Source of the DNA: Curtobacterium sp. MCPF17_052
GTDB lineage: Bacteria > Actinomycetota > Actinomycetes > Actinomycetales > Microbacteriaceae
Reading direction: 5' to 3'
Length of the DNA stretch: 64,000 bases
NCBI RefSeq assembly: GCF_003234085.1
Contig: NZ_QKSD01000016.1
Span: forward strand, 1-64,000
Shown here: positions 61,884-64,000 of the stretch, one piece after another
How the letters are laid out: each line of letters opens with the position of its first letter
How positions within the stretch are numbered: position 1 is the stretch's first letter
The notes under the pieces: generated by a model
The model's input: the letters and a program-made list of their open reading frames with translations, nothing else
Told to the model about the DNA's origin: nothing
Databases searched by the model: none
Position numbers and translations under genes: made by a program

Positions 61884-64000
61884 TCAGTCGCGCGTGGTGA
61901 TCCCGAACGGGTCGCTCTCGAGGTTCGTGAAGTTCCCCACCGTGGCCCGCACCGTGCAGGTGGGCGCCACGGAGAGTGCGGTCACGACGAGCCCGTCGGA
62001 CGACACCGCCAAGGCTCCCGAGCAGCCGTCGGCGAACCGGACGCCGGACTCTCCGCCGGCGACGTCGACGAGCATCTCGGACGGCCGACCGGTGCTCGGG
62101 CTGCGGTACAGCGGGTTGAGGTCGTCCGCACCGCCCGGCCACACCGGGACGAGCGTGACGGGCAGGGCGGTCTGGCTGACCGTGCGGTCCGGGGTGCGGA
62201 CGTCGATGCCCTGCAACCGCTGAACCGGGTACGCGGTGCCGCTCACGGACTGGTCGGTCACGGCGGCGGTGGTCGCGGCACCGACGCCGTCGAGCCACTC
62301 CTGCAGCGCCGAGCCACCCGACCCGGAACCGGCGGCCGCCGAAGAACCGGAGCCAGAGGACCCGGACCCGGACCCGGACCCAGACGAGCCGGACCCTGCC
62401 CCCGACTCGATCGCGTCCACGGGCACCGTCGCCTGCACGGTCACGGACCCACCGGCCTCGACGTCGACGCCCGACAGGCTCCACGCACAGGCGGTGTCGA
62501 CGCCGGTCAGCGACGGCTGGTTCCGCTTCGCCGTGACGCCCTCGCCACTCCAGGTGACGGCGGGGCAGTCGGCGCCCTTCGCCGCGGCCGGCAGCACCTC
62601 GAGCAGGGGCCCGGTCAGCGGCGCGGTCTGCGCGGCGTAGGTGATCGAGAGCTCGACGGTGCCGGCCGAGGCGTCGACCACGGCCTTGCGCGTGGTGGTC
62701 AACCCGGTCGGCAGCGGTCGGTCCTGCTGGTAGGCACTGGCACTCTGCGCTCCGGTCGCGCTGCCCCCGGGGCGTTTCTTCCCGGCGCCGGGCAGCCAGA
62801 CGACGGCCGCGATGACGAGCACGACGACCAGCATGATCCCGACGATCCCGAGCAGCAGCATCCGGTTCGTGAACCAGTCGGGTCGGGTGAAGCGGCGTCG
62901 GGTGCTCTCGACCTCGGCCGGTGCGGCGGGCAGGACCGGGCGAGCCAACGGTCGGATGACGGTCTGGGAGCCGGCGGGTCCGAGGTCGGGGCCCGGTTCG
63001 ACCGCGCCGTCCTCGGCAGCCACGAGCGCAGGACCACCGGAACCGCCGGAGCCGGTCTCGGCGACGGCGGTCCCGGTGCTCGCAGCACCGACCCCACCAC
63101 GCACGACCGTCGCGGGGCGCTCGACCTCGTCGAACGCGTCCGGGTCGTCGACCCGCTCCAGGGCCGGGGTGTCCCGCAGCGACCGGGCCAGGCGGCGGAG
63201 GGTCGCGGCGGCGTCGACCGCGGACGGGCGAGCAGCGGGCTCCTTCGCCAGCAGGGACGACAGCGCGGCCCAGAGCGCGTCGGGCACGTCGAGTCGCGGC
63301 GGGGCGGAGGTCACGTGCCGGTACGCGACCGCGAAGTCCGTGCCCGGGCCGGCGAACGGCGTCCGGCCGGACAGCAGTTCGTAGAGCATGACACCGGCGC
63401 CGTACACGTCCGCGGCGGGACCGGAGCGCCCCTGGCTGATCGACTCGGGCGCCATGTACTGCGGCGTGCCGAGGAGTCCGGTGGTCTTCCGGTCCCGTTC
63501 GGCCACGACCGAGGCGATCCCGAAGTCGGACACCCGCACGTCGCCCGTGCTGCCGGCCGTCCACTCGTGGTCGAGCAGGACGTTGTCGGGCTTGACGTCC
63601 CGGTGGCTGACGTCACGCTCGTGCGCGACGGCCAGGGCGTCGAGCGTCTCGGCGGTGATGGTCAGGGCGTCGCTCGGCGGCAGCGTGCCGACGGCGAGCA
63701 GCAGGTCACGGGCCGAGCCGCCACCGACCAGGTCCATGACGATGGCAAGCCGGTCGCCCTCGACGACGAGGTCCCGGACCCGGACGATCGAGGGGTGGTC
63801 GAGTGCCAACAGCACCGAGCGTTCGCGGACGAACCGTTCGACGACGTCCGGTTCGGCAGCGAGTTCCGCCCGCAGCAGTTTCGCCGCGAACTGCTCACCG
63901 GTCGCGGTGTGCTCGGTCCGCCAGACCTCGCCGGACGCGCCGGTGCCGAGGAGGTCGACCAGCCGGTAGGACGCGCCGAGCGGCTCCCCCTTGCCGTACT
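61884..64000 (-). CDS. Membrane Ser/Thr protein kinase (5' end beyond window)
   Basis: At least 705 residues are visible; the start lies past base 64000. The kinase domain has the Gly-loop GTGASGEVW, the ATP Lys in FAAKLL, the catalytic HRDVKPDNVLL, DFGIA and the GTPQYMAPE activation segment. A proline/alanine juxtamembrane linker and one membrane helix (LLGIVGIMLVVVLVIAAVV) follow. The outer part of about 300 residues contains a Gly-Ser linker and no PASTA repeats. It converges on the EssC-like gene, whose FHA domain is a natural reader of its phosphothreonines; that pairing is inference. Confidence 0.92.
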   Translation of the reverse strand, partial: YGKGEPLGASYRLVDLLGTGASGEVWRTEHTATGEQFAAKLLRAELAAEPDVVERFVRERSVLLALDHPSIVRVRDLVVEGDRLAIVMDLVGGGSARDLLLAVGTLPPSDALTITAETLDALAVAHERDVSHRDVKPDNVLLDHEWTAGSTGDVRVSDFGIASVVAERDRKTTGLLGTPQYMAPESISQGRSGPAADVYGAGVMLYELLSGRTPFAGPGTDFAVAYRHVTSAPPRLDVPDALWAALSSLLAKEPAARPSAVDAAATLRRLARSLRDTPALERVDDPDAFDEVERPATVVRGGVGAASTGTAVAETGSGGSGGPALVAAEDGAVEPGPDLGPAGSQTVIRPLARPVLPAAPAEVESTRRRFTRPDWFTNRMLLLGIVGIMLVVVLVIAAVVWLPGAGKKRPGGSATGAQSASAYQQDRPLPTGLTTTRKAVVDASAGTVELSITYAAQTAPLTGPLLEVLPAAAKGADCPAVTWSGEGVTAKRNQPSLTGVDTACAWSLSGVDVEAGGSVTVQATVPVDAIESGAGSGSSGSGSGSGSSGSGSSAAAGSGSGGSALQEWLDGVGAATTAAVTDQSVSGTAYPVQRLQGIDVRTPDRTVSQTALPVTLVPVWPGGADDLNPLYRSPSTGRPSEMLVDVAGGESGVRFADGCSGALAVSSDGLVVTALSVAPTCTVRATVGNFTNLESDPFGITTRD

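Overview
The window is about 70% GC and densely packed. Start codons overlap upstream stop codons (ATGA or GTGA) again and again, GTG starts are common, and several genes look leaderless. A sortase signal of the LAxTG type, a MutT1-PPK pair, SigK/RskA and a ZTP riboswitch ahead of glyA all point to an actinobacterium. I infer Microbacteriaceae, with something Curtobacterium-like most likely; this comes from gene content and not from a database match.

Layout. Bases 1-6608 hold a sugar ABC importer (binding protein and two permeases, no ATPase) in an operon with a GH38 alpha-mannosidase, behind a mirror-image promoter/operator. Bases 6903-9966 hold an ice-binding-like (DUF3494) surface protein with an LAFTG anchor, a histidine phosphatase and an NAD(P)H-hydrate dehydratase. 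Bases 9983-11448 hold a promoter, a tRNA-like RNA candidate, a HEPN-motif protein and a YdeI/DUF1905 protein. Bases 11637-15773 hold a complete polyamine/iron-type ABC importer. Bases 15833-20000 hold a NUDIX hydrolase, nagB under a DasR/NagR-type operator, a PatB-like lyase with its TetR regulator, and an SDR. Bases 20091-24606 hold a secreted GH92 alpha-1,2-mannosidase, a peroxiredoxin and two membrane proteins. Bases 24903-30419 hold a flavin monooxygenase/MarR pair, a marR-purU-DUF2568-nagA operon and an NmrA-type reductase. Bases 30512-33684 hold clpS-DUF2017 and riboswitch-controlled glyA-folD. Bases 33979-38056 hold divergent galTK and deoR-galM. Bases 38120-42357 hold small regulators, tRNA-Lys and sigK-rskA. 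Bases 42685-50314 hold the phosphate block pstSCAB behind a four-unit PHO box, then mutT1-ppk. Bases 50542-64000 hold a type VII secretion-like locus.

How it works together. GH92 and GH38 mannosidases, nagA/nagB and the galactose genes are the enzymes needed to use the mannose, GlcNAc and galactose of glycoproteins or fungal and plant glycans. The phosphate block couples PhoP-type control of uptake to polyphosphate handling. The right-hand 13 kb is the least ordinary part. An EssC-like triple-ATPase with an FHA domain is coupled to a 932-residue coiled-coil lipoprotein, a membrane-anchored periplasmic-binding-fold protein and a convergent Ser/Thr kinase. It is preceded by a WXG100-like gene interrupted by an amber codon and by three tandem copies, one of them decayed, of an unrecognised membrane protein.

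Two families of intergenic palindromes, one built on GCGAAAGCGACAGAT and one on GGCCGGGAGGCGCG, sit at gene ends. No CRISPR array, insertion sequence, integrase or rRNA was seen.
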